This document shows, piece after piece, positions 13,125-19,549 of a DNA stretch of 21,923 nt. The position numbers were made by a program, and so were the translations under genes. The number at the start of each line of letters is the position of its first letter. Position 1 is the stretch's first letter. The notes under the pieces were generated by a model. It saw only the letters and a program-made list of their open reading frames with translations. It made no database searches and was not told the origin of the DNA. This DNA comes from a bacterium. Its GTDB lineage: Bacteria; Patescibacteriota; Minisyncoccia; UBA6257; Brennerbacteraceae. The DNA is taken from contig DAIDAW010000008.1 in NCBI GenBank assembly GCA_027310425.1, positions 1 through 21,923 on the forward strand, in the 5' to 3' direction.

Positions 13125-13163
13125 AATATAATTTAGTTTATGTCTCGCTCTGCGTGCCAAGCG

Positions 13164-13235
13164 TGCTCCTGGAAGGAATCGAACCCTCATCGATGGTTCC
13201 GAAGACCATTGTTCTATCCATTGAACTACAGGAGC
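13164..13235 (-). tRNA. tRNA-Arg(TCG)
   Basis: Acceptor GCTCCTG/CAGGAGC with discriminator A, D-stem GTTC/GAAC, anticodon stem ATGGT/ACCAT around CTTCGGA (anticodon TCG), T-loop TTCGATT. CCA is not encoded. A GC-rich leader lies upstream; the nearest -10-like hexamer (TATGCT) is about 65 bases away. Confidence 0.95.
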
Positions 13236-13317
13236 AAAATGCGGCGGGCAGGCGTTTTTCGCCCAAGACGGACCAGCCTCGGGCCGGCACCACGAAAGCA
13301 TACCTTATCCTACCCAA

Positions 13318-13346
13318 TTTAGAACATATTCTCAACACACTATGCT
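13318..13346 (+). promoter_or_regulatory. Promoter of the 13373-13567 gene
   Basis: -35 TTTAGA (13318-13323), a 17-base spacer and -10 TATGCT (13341-13346). The leader would be about 20 bases, without a Shine-Dalgarno. A second -10-like TACACT follows at once. Confidence 0.5.
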
Positions 13347-13372
13347 ACACTGAGAAAAATTAACATAACCCT

Positions 13373-13567
13373 ATGTTCGACAATCACGCATACAACATCA
13401 TGCTCCAGCTCGTGGAAGAGCATAAAGCATTGTGGCGCATCAAAAAAATGTACAAAAAAGACGCGAAATCATGCAAACAGTGCAAAGCCCTGTGGGCGCA
13501 GATGGAAAAAGAAAAGCACGCAAACATCAAGAAGCTTCAGGCAGAGGTCAAGCGCCATATGGCGTAA
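13373..13567 (+). CDS. Small basic alpha-helical protein of unknown function
   Basis: A 64-residue protein rich in Lys, Ala, Glu and Met, predicted almost wholly helical. A central CKQC pair of cysteines (Cys34 and Cys37) could bind a metal or form a disulfide. The start is MFDNHAYNIM and the second half (MEKEKHANIKKLQAEVKRHM) looks like a short coiled coil. I do not recognise a family, though small proteins of this style are common in CPR genomes. It has its own promoter and a strong terminator, so it is a real monocistronic unit rather than a chance frame. Confidence 0.7.
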   Translation: MFDNHAYNIMLQLVEEHKALWRIKKMYKKDAKSCKQCKALWAQMEKEKHANIKKLQAEVKRHMA

Positions 13568-13590
13568 AGCATCGGCTTCATCAAGACAAA

Positions 13591-13624
13591 GCAAAAAGCA
13601 TCGCACGGATGCTTTTTGCTTTCG
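13591..13624. terminator. Intrinsic terminator between convergent genes
   Basis: A perfect 12-bp stem GCAAAAAGCATC/GATGCTTTTTGC with loop GCACG. The built-in A-tract and T-tract let it work in both directions, for the small protein gene (plus) and hsp20 (minus). Confidence 0.8.
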
Positions 13625-13659
13625 CGCGATTGTGCGTTGCCGGAATTATTCGAACCGCG

Positions 13660-14055
13660 CTACTCTTTCTGGATTTTCAGTTTTTTCGATTTCGTTTTTT
13701 CCACGCGCGGAATGCGCACGGTGAGCACGCCGTTTTTCATGACTGCGCTCGCGCGCTCCACGTCTACTTCGCTCAACGGAAGGCGCACGGTTTTTGAAAA
13801 TGCGCCCCAATAACACTCCTGCGCAAAATAATCTTTTTCTTCCGTGGTCTCTTCCTGCTCTCGTTTGCCGCGGATGCTCACCATATCCCCGAGAATCTGT
13901 ACGTCGACGTCTTCTTCTTTCACGCCAGCGATCGGCGAACGGATGACAATTTCCAGCGGCGTCTGATATACGTCCACAGCCAATTCGCCTTCGAGTTCCG
14001 ACCCCGGGAATAATTCCGATCCTTCATGAGTTGTATGATTTGTGTTTCGCATCAT
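13660..14055 (-). CDS. Hsp20 / alpha-crystallin family small heat-shock protein
   Basis: A 131-residue ATP-independent holdase chaperone. The alpha-crystallin domain covers about residues 24-125: ELAVDVYQTPLEIVIRSPI, then GVKEEDVDVQILGDMVSIRGKRE, a YFAQECYWGAFSKTVRLP segment and MKNGVLTVRIPRVE near the end. The N-terminal arm is short and polar, and the C-terminus is Lys-rich with a weak I-x-I-like LKIQKE. The two tandem ATGs (14055, 14052) cannot be told apart. A TATACT -10 lies about 35 bases upstream and there is no CIRCE element, so HrcA control is not supported. Confidence 0.93.
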   Translation of the reverse strand: MMRNTNHTTHEGSELFPGSELEGELAVDVYQTPLEIVIRSPIAGVKEEDVDVQILGDMVSIRGKREQEETTEEKDYFAQECYWGAFSKTVRLPLSEVDVERASAVMKNGVLTVRIPRVEKTKSKKLKIQKE

Positions 14056-14089
14056 AGGAATAACGCATTGCGGTTACTTTTTCTATCTC

Positions 14090-14095
14090 AGTATA
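14090..14095 (-). promoter_or_regulatory. -10 box (TATACT) of hsp20
   Basis: TATACT on the minus strand, 34 bases before the ATG at 14055. Unlike most genes here, this one keeps a leader of about 27 bases. Confidence 0.55.
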
Positions 14096-14131
14096 GCGCA
14101 TCGCGGAAATCAAGGAAAGCAGCGTGCCGGA

Positions 14132-14878
14132 TCACGGATTGCGTTTTTCCGGATAATAGACAAAAAGTTCGCGGCGCACGCTTAACTGACGCAGCAGCTC
14201 GAGATCGCGCATCGCGTACAAACCGAACAAGAACACGAATATGAGCGAAGCCATGAACGCAAGTGGACCGAATGTAAGCATAATGAAATTGAACGAACCG
14301 TGGATGAATATGGCGACTATAAGGCCTCGGCCGATAAAACGCCATTCTTTGCGTTCAAGCAGGCCGCGCGCCCAAAAATATCCCGCGATGCCGGTCGTCG
14401 TCAAATGAAGGAAATTCGCGCCGACAAACCGGAAAACGATCGTGCGCACAATGTCCGTCATTGATGCGGCAGCGGGAAGAAGCGCGTTGCCGACGATGAG
14501 CACATTTTCCGCAAACGCAAACCCAAGCGCCCCTACGATCACATAAATCATCGCATCAATCGGCTCATCAAATGCGGGAGAGCGCGCAACTACAAACCGA
14601 ATCACAAAAAATTTCACGAGTTCCTCGACAAGCGCCACAACTAAGAATATATACCAAACGGAATTGTAAATCACGATCGGATCGATTGCAGTCAGCACGT
14701 GCACAAGATGCAGTATTCCGTATTCGAGCGCGAGCGCGACGCCGGTACCGCCTATCCCGAGAAAAAATGAAAGCCAAAGCATAGGCCGCGGCTCGGGATG
14801 CGGATCTTCGCGTACATACAGCGCAAGCCAGATGAAATTCGGCACAAAACTCGCGATCAGAACAAACAACGGCATCAT
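14132..14878 (-). CDS. PrsW-family intramembrane metalloprotease
   Basis: A 248-residue protein with about seven hydrophobic segments. The motifs of the PrsW/CAAX-protease superfamily are in order: VEELVKFF (EExxK, Glu85-Glu86) at 84-91, GFAFAEN (FxxxE, Glu124) at 119-125, a conserved His158 in FLHLTTTGIAGYFWA, and HGSFNF at 193-198. In Bacillus subtilis PrsW cuts the anti-sigma factor RsiW; no sigma or anti-sigma pair is visible in this window, so the substrate here is unknown. The promoter is nearly ideal (TTGAGA, 16-base spacer, TATAAT), with the -10 only 6 bases from the first ATG, making the mRNA leaderless. It follows valS by 44 bases but has its own promoter. Confidence 0.88.
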   Translation of the reverse strand: MMPLFVLIASFVPNFIWLALYVREDPHPEPRPMLWLSFFLGIGGTGVALALEYGILHLVHVLTAIDPIVIYNSVWYIFLVVALVEELVKFFVIRFVVARSPAFDEPIDAMIYVIVGALGFAFAENVLIVGNALLPAAASMTDIVRTIVFRFVGANFLHLTTTGIAGYFWARGLLERKEWRFIGRGLIVAIFIHGSFNFIMLTFGPLAFMASLIFVFLFGLYAMRDLELLRQLSVRRELFVYYPEKRNP

Positions 14879-14884
14879 GCTTCC

Positions 14885-14912
14885 ATTATACAGGCGTTCC
14901 GGCAGTTCTCAA
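14885..14912 (-). promoter_or_regulatory. Promoter of the PrsW-family gene
   Basis: -35 TTGAGA (14907-14912), a 16-base spacer and -10 TATAAT (14885-14890) on the minus strand, directly after the valS stop. It is the closest match to the sigma-70 consensus in the window. Confidence 0.75.
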
Positions 14913-14922
14913 AACGCGCGGC

Positions 14923-17142
14923 TTATGACGCCAAAGGCCACTGCGCCCGCGCCAGAAGCGGCTCCTGCTCATGCCGGAACATCCGCTGCCACAGCGCTTC
15001 GGTCACGAACGGCATAAACGGATGGAGCATCTTCAAGAACACCTGCAACCCCATGCGCGCCTGCCCGATCGACACGTTTCCTTTTTTCACATTTTCAATT
15101 GCCTCGTCGCAAAACCAATGCCAGAACTCGTTGTGGATAATTTCGGCAGCCTGACCCGGCCGCAGCTGCTCAAGATGATGCGTAACGTCCTGAACCACGC
15201 TCATAAGCCTTTCCTTGAACGACGCGTCCCCAGAAGCCTGATCGGCGTTGGAAAGATCGGCCTTGTTTGCATACCCGTCGATGAATTTGGACGCATTCCA
15301 CACTTTAGTCACAAAATTGCGCATGCCGCGAATTTTGTCTTCGCCAACGCTTGAATCGTTGCCCGGCGTCGTGCTCATAACCAAGGCGAAGCGGAGCGCA
15401 TCCGCGCCGTATCGAGCGACCACGTCCAGCGGGTTGACGACATTGCCGATGCTTTTGGACATCTTTCTTCCCTTTTCGTCGCGCACCAAGCCGTGCAGAT
15501 ACACGTACTGGAACGGCGAAGCGCCGGTCATATATATGCACAACAACATCATGCGCATGACCCAGCGCGTCAAAATATCGTACGCGGTTTCCATTACAGT
15601 CGTGGGGTAGAAATATTCGAAATCTCCCGGCGCGCTCGTTTGGAGCGTGATGGCAGGCCACTGGCCGGACGAGAACCATGTATCGAACGAATCCGTTTCC
15701 TGCAAGAAAACGCCTTTGGGTTTTTCGCGTGAAACAACGAATTCCGCTTCTTTGGGCGCGCGCAGAAACTGCAGGCCGCGTTCGATGTCCGCAAAATCGT
15801 GCGTTCGGGAAATTTCGCCATACGGGCCTTGCACGAGCGCATTCGCCGCATCCAGAAAGCCGACCACGATGTCGGGATTTTTTTTCATGTCGTACCAGAC
15901 CGGAATGCGGATGCCCCATACGATCTGGCGCGAAATATTCCAGTCTTTGATATTCATAAGCCAGTCGCGCAGAATTTTTTCCCTGCCCGCTCCAAGCACA
16001 ATCGTTTCCTTGCTGTCCAATGCCTTCAGCGCCCGATCAGCCAAAGGGCGCGTTTTCACGAAAAATTGCGCAAGCGGCAGCGGCTCGATCACCGTATGGC
16101 ACCGATAGCATACGCCCACGTTATGCGTATACGCTTCGATTTTTTCCGCCAAGCCGAGTCGCCCCATTTCCTCCATAACCGCGTCGCGCGCGGCAGCGAC
16201 TTTCATGCCTGCAAACTTTCCCGCTTCCTCGGTCATTCTGCCGTCGGTGCCGATTACCTGAATCACGGCAAGGGTATGCCGCTCGCTCGTTTCGTAGTCC
16301 GCTTTGTCGTGCGCAGGCGTGATTTTCACTGCGCCGGTGCCGAATGCCATATCAACCATCTCGTCCGCAATAATCGGAATCTCCCTGTTCAGAATGGGCA
16401 GGAGCACGGTTTTGCCGACCAGGTCCGCGAAACGCCCATCTTTCGGATTGACCGCGACCGCAGTATCCCCGAGCATGGTTTCCGGCCGCGTGGTCGCCAC
16501 AACCACTTCGCCTCCATCCTTGATCGGGTACTTCAAAAAATACAGCTTGTCATTGCGTTCCTCATACTCAACCTCAAGCTCCGAATACCCGGTACCGCAT
16601 TTCGTGCAGTAATTCACGAGCCGCTCGCCCCGGTACACCAGGCCGTCTTTGTAAAGTTTTTCAAACGTATCCAACACGAGCGCAACAATGTCCGGATCCA
16701 GGGTGAATGTGAACCGCGACCAGTCAGCGCTCGCGCCCAACGCCTTCATTTGGTTCACGGCAATATCAGAATTTTCCCGCACATAATCCCAGATCATCTG
16801 ATAGAGCGTATTGCGGTCGAAATCAAACCTGCTTTTGCCCTGCTTAGCGAGCTTTTTTTCGAACACGAATTGCGTTTCAATGCCCGCATGGTCGGTGCCG
16901 GGCAGCCACAGCGCGGCGTCGCCTTTCATGCGGTGGTAGCGGATAAAAATATCCTCGATTGCTATGAACATCGCGTGCCCGACGTGCAGCGGATCATTTG
17001 CGTTCGGAGGGGGCATAATAATGCAGAACGGCTTCTTGCCCGCCTGCACATCAGGCTCGAACACGCGATTCTCTTCCCACAGGCGGGAGAGCGCGGATTC
17101 CTGCGCTGCTGCGTCAAAATTTTTCGGGAATTCCGTTTCCAT
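14923..17142 (-). CDS. valS: Valyl-tRNA synthetase
   Basis: A 739-residue class I synthetase that charges tRNA-Val. The HIGH motif reads HVGH (53-56) and KMSKS is at 560-564. The CP1 editing domain has TTRPETMLGD (217-226) and an AFGTGAVKITPAHD stretch. Two Cys pairs, CTKC (179-182) and CYRC (345-348), could hold zinc. WNISRQIVWG and IPVWYD (401-418) confirm the ValRS type. The protein ends soon after the anticodon-binding helices (FMPFVTEALW) and lacks the C-terminal coiled-coil arm of the ~950-residue Escherichia coli enzyme. Upstream lies a T-box leader, so expression should respond to uncharged tRNA-Val; tRNA-Val(GAC) is encoded at 5138-5209. No Shine-Dalgarno is seen before the ATG at 17142. 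Confidence 0.97.
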   Translation of the reverse strand: METEFPKNFDAAAQESALSRLWEENRVFEPDVQAGKKPFCIIMPPPNANDPLHVGHAMFIAIEDIFIRYHRMKGDAALWLPGTDHAGIETQFVFEKKLAKQGKSRFDFDRNTLYQMIWDYVRENSDIAVNQMKALGASADWSRFTFTLDPDIVALVLDTFEKLYKDGLVYRGERLVNYCTKCGTGYSELEVEYEERNDKLYFLKYPIKDGGEVVVATTRPETMLGDTAVAVNPKDGRFADLVGKTVLLPILNREIPIIADEMVDMAFGTGAVKITPAHDKADYETSERHTLAVIQVIGTDGRMTEEAGKFAGMKVAAARDAVMEEMGRLGLAEKIEAYTHNVGVCYRCHTVIEPLPLAQFFVKTRPLADRALKALDSKETIVLGAGREKILRDWLMNIKDWNISRQIVWGIRIPVWYDMKKNPDIVVGFLDAANALVQGPYGEISRTHDFADIERGLQFLRAPKEAEFVVSREKPKGVFLQETDSFDTWFSSGQWPAITLQTSAPGDFEYFYPTTVMETAYDILTRWVMRMMLLCIYMTGASPFQYVYLHGLVRDEKGRKMSKSIGNVVNPLDVVARYGADALRFALVMSTTPGNDSSVGEDKIRGMRNFVTKVWNASKFIDGYANKADLSNADQASGDASFKERLMSVVQDVTHHLEQLRPGQAAEIIHNEFWHWFCDEAIENVKKGNVSIGQARMGLQVFLKMLHPFMPFVTEALWQRMFRHEQEPLLARAQWPLAS

Positions 17143-17220
17143 AGAGAAGATACTTAATTTTTAAGTGCCAATTTTCAATTTACAAAAATAGAATTGGTTT
17201 TGATAGTTGAAAATTCTTGA

Positions 17221-17494
17221 ATAGAAAACGCCCTTGCAGCAAAACCACTTTTTGTTGGTTCTGGTGTAAGGGCGATTATTCGCGGTACCACCTTACTTTT
17301 TTCTTTTGACGCTCCGCGTGCGCGACACGTCTTGTGTTCTGTAACGGGAACTTCCCGGAAGGTTCTACCCTTTGACTCTCTTGACCCGCTCAGGGCACAT
17401 ATCCCAAGCACGCTTGTACGATCAGAAAGTCAAAGCTCTTCCTTCGGCCGCCGGCAAAGCGCCGGACCCAGCTGTGACGCAGCTGCAAAGCCTT
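17221..17494 (-). promoter_or_regulatory. T-box riboswitch leader of valS
   Basis: On the minus strand the canonical T-box AAGGTGGTACCGCG occupies 17281-17294; its TGGT (17287-17290) can pair with the ACCA end of a tRNA with discriminator A, such as tRNA-Val(GAC). Just downstream is a terminator hairpin, CGCCCTT (17268-17274) with AAGGGCG (17229-17235), followed by TTTTCTAT. Further upstream an 11-bp stem (CTTTGACTTTC with GAGAGTCAAAG) is a good part of Stem I; below it an internal loop holds GTA (17366-17368), a possible valine specifier, and CCGAAGG can pair with CCTTCCGG as the base helix. GTC at 17374-17376 is an alternative but is paired in this fold. T-box RNAs sense uncharged tRNA and prevent termination. 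Confidence 0.88.
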
Positions 17495-17500
17495 TGCATT

Positions 17501-17528
17501 AGTATAGACAAGGGCATGAAAAATGCAA
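17501..17528 (-). promoter_or_regulatory. Promoter of the T-box/valS transcript
   Basis: -10 TATACT (17501-17506) with TTGCAT (17523-17528) at a 16-base spacing on the minus strand, just past the tsaD stop. Transcription would begin near 17494, giving a leader of about 350 bases. Confidence 0.6.
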
Positions 17529-17536
17529 GTCCTTTT

Positions 17537-18616
17537 TCACCGTCCCGCTTCCCGTATCAGAAGATTCGCGTCGGGTTCCAGATTTTTCCACGTAGTACGG
17601 TCGCCCCGGCAATGCGCAATATAACCCGCAGCGGCGATCATCGCAGCATTGTCCGTGATGTATCCTTTCTGCGGAAACAGCATCGGGAGTTGATGCCGCG
17701 CCCCTGCCTGCTCGAAATCCGATCTGATGAAAGAATTGGCAGCAACGCCGCCGCCGATCAGAATCGTTTTCGCGCGAAAGCGCTCTGCCGCGCGCATAGT
17801 TTTGGCAACCAACACGCGGCTCGCAGCGCGCTCGAACGACGCGCACACGTCTGCGCGCATCTGCTTCTGCTTCGCAGACAGTTGTTTTTTGCAAAAATCA
17901 ATTTTGTTGTCGCGCAGAAAATAGAGCATCGCGGTTTTGAGGCCGGAAAAGCTGAAATCGAAATTGTTCGCATGGAGCATCGGTGACGGAAGCTCGTACG
18001 CAAACGCATTGCCCTGTTTTCCCAGAGCATCAATAATCGGCCCGCCCGGATATCCGAGGCCGAGCAGCCGCGCAACCTTATCGAAGCATTCCCCGACCGC
18101 GTCATCGCGCGTTTGCCCGATCTGGCGCGCGCTGCCGCATTCTGCGAGCACGTACAAATCGGAATGTCCGCCGCTGATAACTAAACTGAGCGCGGGGAAC
18201 GCAATGCTCTGCCTTGACCATTCGCCTGCCGGCGCAAGCAGATTCGCATACATGTGCGCTTCCAGATGATTCACGCCCAGAACCGGAATTTTGGAAAAAT
18301 AGCTCAAAGACCTGGCAAACATCACACCGATGCGAAGCGATGGCATCAGGCCCGGGCCGCTCGTCACGCAAATCAAATCCGGCTTTTTCGCAATCCGCGC
18401 TCTGCTCAACGATAATTTGAATACGCGATCAATATTTTTCGCGTGCTCGCGGCTCGCAAGCAGCGGCACCACGCCGCCGTATGTGGCGTGCAGCTTCACC
18501 TGCGATGACACGACATTCGAGAGTACTTTGAACTGCGGACGTTTCAAACCGCCTTTTGCTTCGACAAAACTTACCGCGGTTTCGTCGCACGATGTTTCGA
18601 TGCCACAAATCAACAT
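17537..18616 (-). CDS. tsaD: tRNA N6-threonylcarbamoyladenosine synthase subunit TsaD
   Basis: A 359-residue TsaD (Gcp/YgjD/Kae1). With TsaB, TsaE and TsaC it makes t6A37 in ANN-decoding tRNAs. It opens with GIETSCDET (5-13), has the metal-binding HLEAH at 117-121, ISGGHSDL at 147-154, and GLGYPGGP near the middle. Near the C-terminus are LIGGGVAANS and ITDNAAMIAAAG. Length and motifs are normal. The start at 18616 is the only ATG next to the conserved N-terminus; no convincing promoter or Shine-Dalgarno is seen, and the gene begins 66 bases past tRNA-Glu(TTC) on the same strand, so read-through from the tRNA is possible. tsaB, tsaE and tsaC are not in this window. Confidence 0.97.
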   Translation of the reverse strand: MLICGIETSCDETAVSFVEAKGGLKRPQFKVLSNVVSSQVKLHATYGGVVPLLASREHAKNIDRVFKLSLSRARIAKKPDLICVTSGPGLMPSLRIGVMFARSLSYFSKIPVLGVNHLEAHMYANLLAPAGEWSRQSIAFPALSLVISGGHSDLYVLAECGSARQIGQTRDDAVGECFDKVARLLGLGYPGGPIIDALGKQGNAFAYELPSPMLHANNFDFSFSGLKTAMLYFLRDNKIDFCKKQLSAKQKQMRADVCASFERAASRVLVAKTMRAAERFRAKTILIGGGVAANSFIRSDFEQAGARHQLPMLFPQKGYITDNAAMIAAAGYIAHCRGDRTTWKNLEPDANLLIREAGR

Positions 18617-18681
18617 ACTTTAAACGTAGCCTCAGCGGGATTCAAACTAAAAACGGAGAGGCAACTGCTTATTTAAATTTG

Positions 18682-18756
18682 TACCGCCAACCAGATTCGA
18701 ACTGGTGTTCCTGCCGTGAAAGGGCAGTGTCCTAGACCAGGCTAGACGATGGCGGC
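18682..18756 (-). tRNA. tRNA-Glu(TTC)
   Basis: Acceptor GCCGCCA/TGGCGGT (G1-U72 wobble) with discriminator A, anticodon stem CTGCC/GGCAG around CTTTCAC (anticodon TTC), and T-arm ACCAG-TTCGAAT-CTGGT. CCA is not encoded. Confidence 0.95.
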
Positions 18757-18821
18757 ATAATTACTTTAATCGATCAAAGATTCGTTTCCTTCCTGATAGT
18801 TCTTTATTATTCTCATTGATC

Positions 18822-18839
18822 TAATGACCAATGACCATT
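18822..18839. repeat. Intergenic copy of the heptamer repeat found in cca
   Basis: Two units of AATGACC in tandem, the same heptamer as in the cca coding repeat (12362-12389). It lies in the AT-rich gap between tRNA-Glu(TTC) and the unknown gene at 18961. Confidence 0.65.
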
Positions 18840-18908
18840 TTACTATATAGAAAAAACCATTAAAACGCAACAAAACGAAATCTCGCCGGCACTGATGTGT
18901 CGCTATAC

Positions 18909-18936
18909 GGAAAATGACCCGTACGGGTCATTTTCC
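18909..18936. terminator. Perfect 28-bp palindrome, probable terminator
   Basis: A perfect palindrome with arms GGAAAATGACCCG(T), 24 bases past the stop of the minus-strand gene at 18961. Its A-tract and T-tract lie within the stem, as in bidirectional terminators. The arm contains AATGACC, the same heptamer as the nearby repeat. There is no gene on the plus side to terminate. Confidence 0.55.
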
Positions 18937-18960
18937 AAATGAATACAACGGCTACCAATT

Positions 18961-19440
18961 CTAACTTTCCATCGCTTTCACAATGTCATCCATATTCCGT
19001 TGTAGGAAACTGAATGCCTGAAAAACATTGGGGTTTCTCTCTACCAGCCATCCATACGAAGAGCTATTCATTGTTGAATTTTTTAAAAAATCGGCGACGA
19101 AACTCATAATTGCCTCGTGGGCCGGATGCCCATCCCCCTCAAAAAAATCATCGCGGGGCAATTGATCTACAAACCATGAAGGGTTATCTGGGCTGTTGAA
19201 GAATATGGTAAAGACATCTCTGATTCCATTACGAATTTTATCTACATCCGAACTTATATATGAGTATTTCTGTTTCTCTAACAATTCAAGCGCAATTGTT
19301 TGTATCTGTTGAATGATTTCTTTTGCGCGCTTGATTTTGTCTATTTTTTCTCCTTTCTGTTCTTGTGCTTCTTGCACAGGTTCTTGATTTGGCCCATCTT
19401 GCGGAGGATTCTTTTGTTTGTTGAAAGAAAATATCGACAT
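18961..19440 (-). CDS. Unknown soluble protein in an AT-rich patch
   Basis: A 159-residue protein that I do not recognise. The N-terminal 35 residues are polar (Gln, Pro, Glu, Lys). A charged helix follows (KIDKIKRAKEIIQQIQ, then TIALELLEKQKYSYI), then a mixed domain with aromatic residues (NSPDNPSWFVDQLPRDDFF) and a helical end (FQAFSFLQRNMDDIVKAM). No signal peptide, membrane segment or catalytic motif is visible. Codon use is clearly richer in A and T than in the neighbours, and the gene is bracketed by copies of AATGACCATTTT (18833-18844 and 19469-19480), which may point to acquisition. An extended -10 (TGG-TACAAT) lies about 45 bases upstream. Confidence 0.65.
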   Translation of the reverse strand: MSIFSFNKQKNPPQDGPNQEPVQEAQEQKGEKIDKIKRAKEIIQQIQTIALELLEKQKYSYISSDVDKIRNGIRDVFTIFFNSPDNPSWFVDQLPRDDFFEGDGHPAHEAIMSFVADFLKNSTMNSSSYGWLVERNPNVFQAFSFLQRNMDDIVKAMES

Positions 19441-19484
19441 AGATTTTTTATAGAAAGTTTTTAACGTAAATGACCATTTTTATT

Positions 19485-19516
19485 ATTGTACCATAAAATG
19501 AAGGGGTGAATGTCAA
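19485..19516 (-). promoter_or_regulatory. Promoter of the 18961-19440 gene
   Basis: Extended -10 TGGTACAAT (TACAAT at 19485-19490) and a perfect TTGACA (19511-19516) on the minus strand, but with a 20-base spacer. The -35 lies within the region upstream of the divergent glycosyltransferase promoter. Confidence 0.4.
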
Positions 19517-19534
19517 GCACTGCCGCGGTTTTGC

Positions 19535-19540
19535 TATAAT
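19535..19540 (+). promoter_or_regulatory. -10 box (TATAAT) of the membrane glycosyltransferase gene
   Basis: Consensus TATAAT on the plus strand, 9 bases before the ATG at 19550, so the mRNA should be nearly leaderless. Confidence 0.65.
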
Positions 19541-19549
19541 AACAATGGT

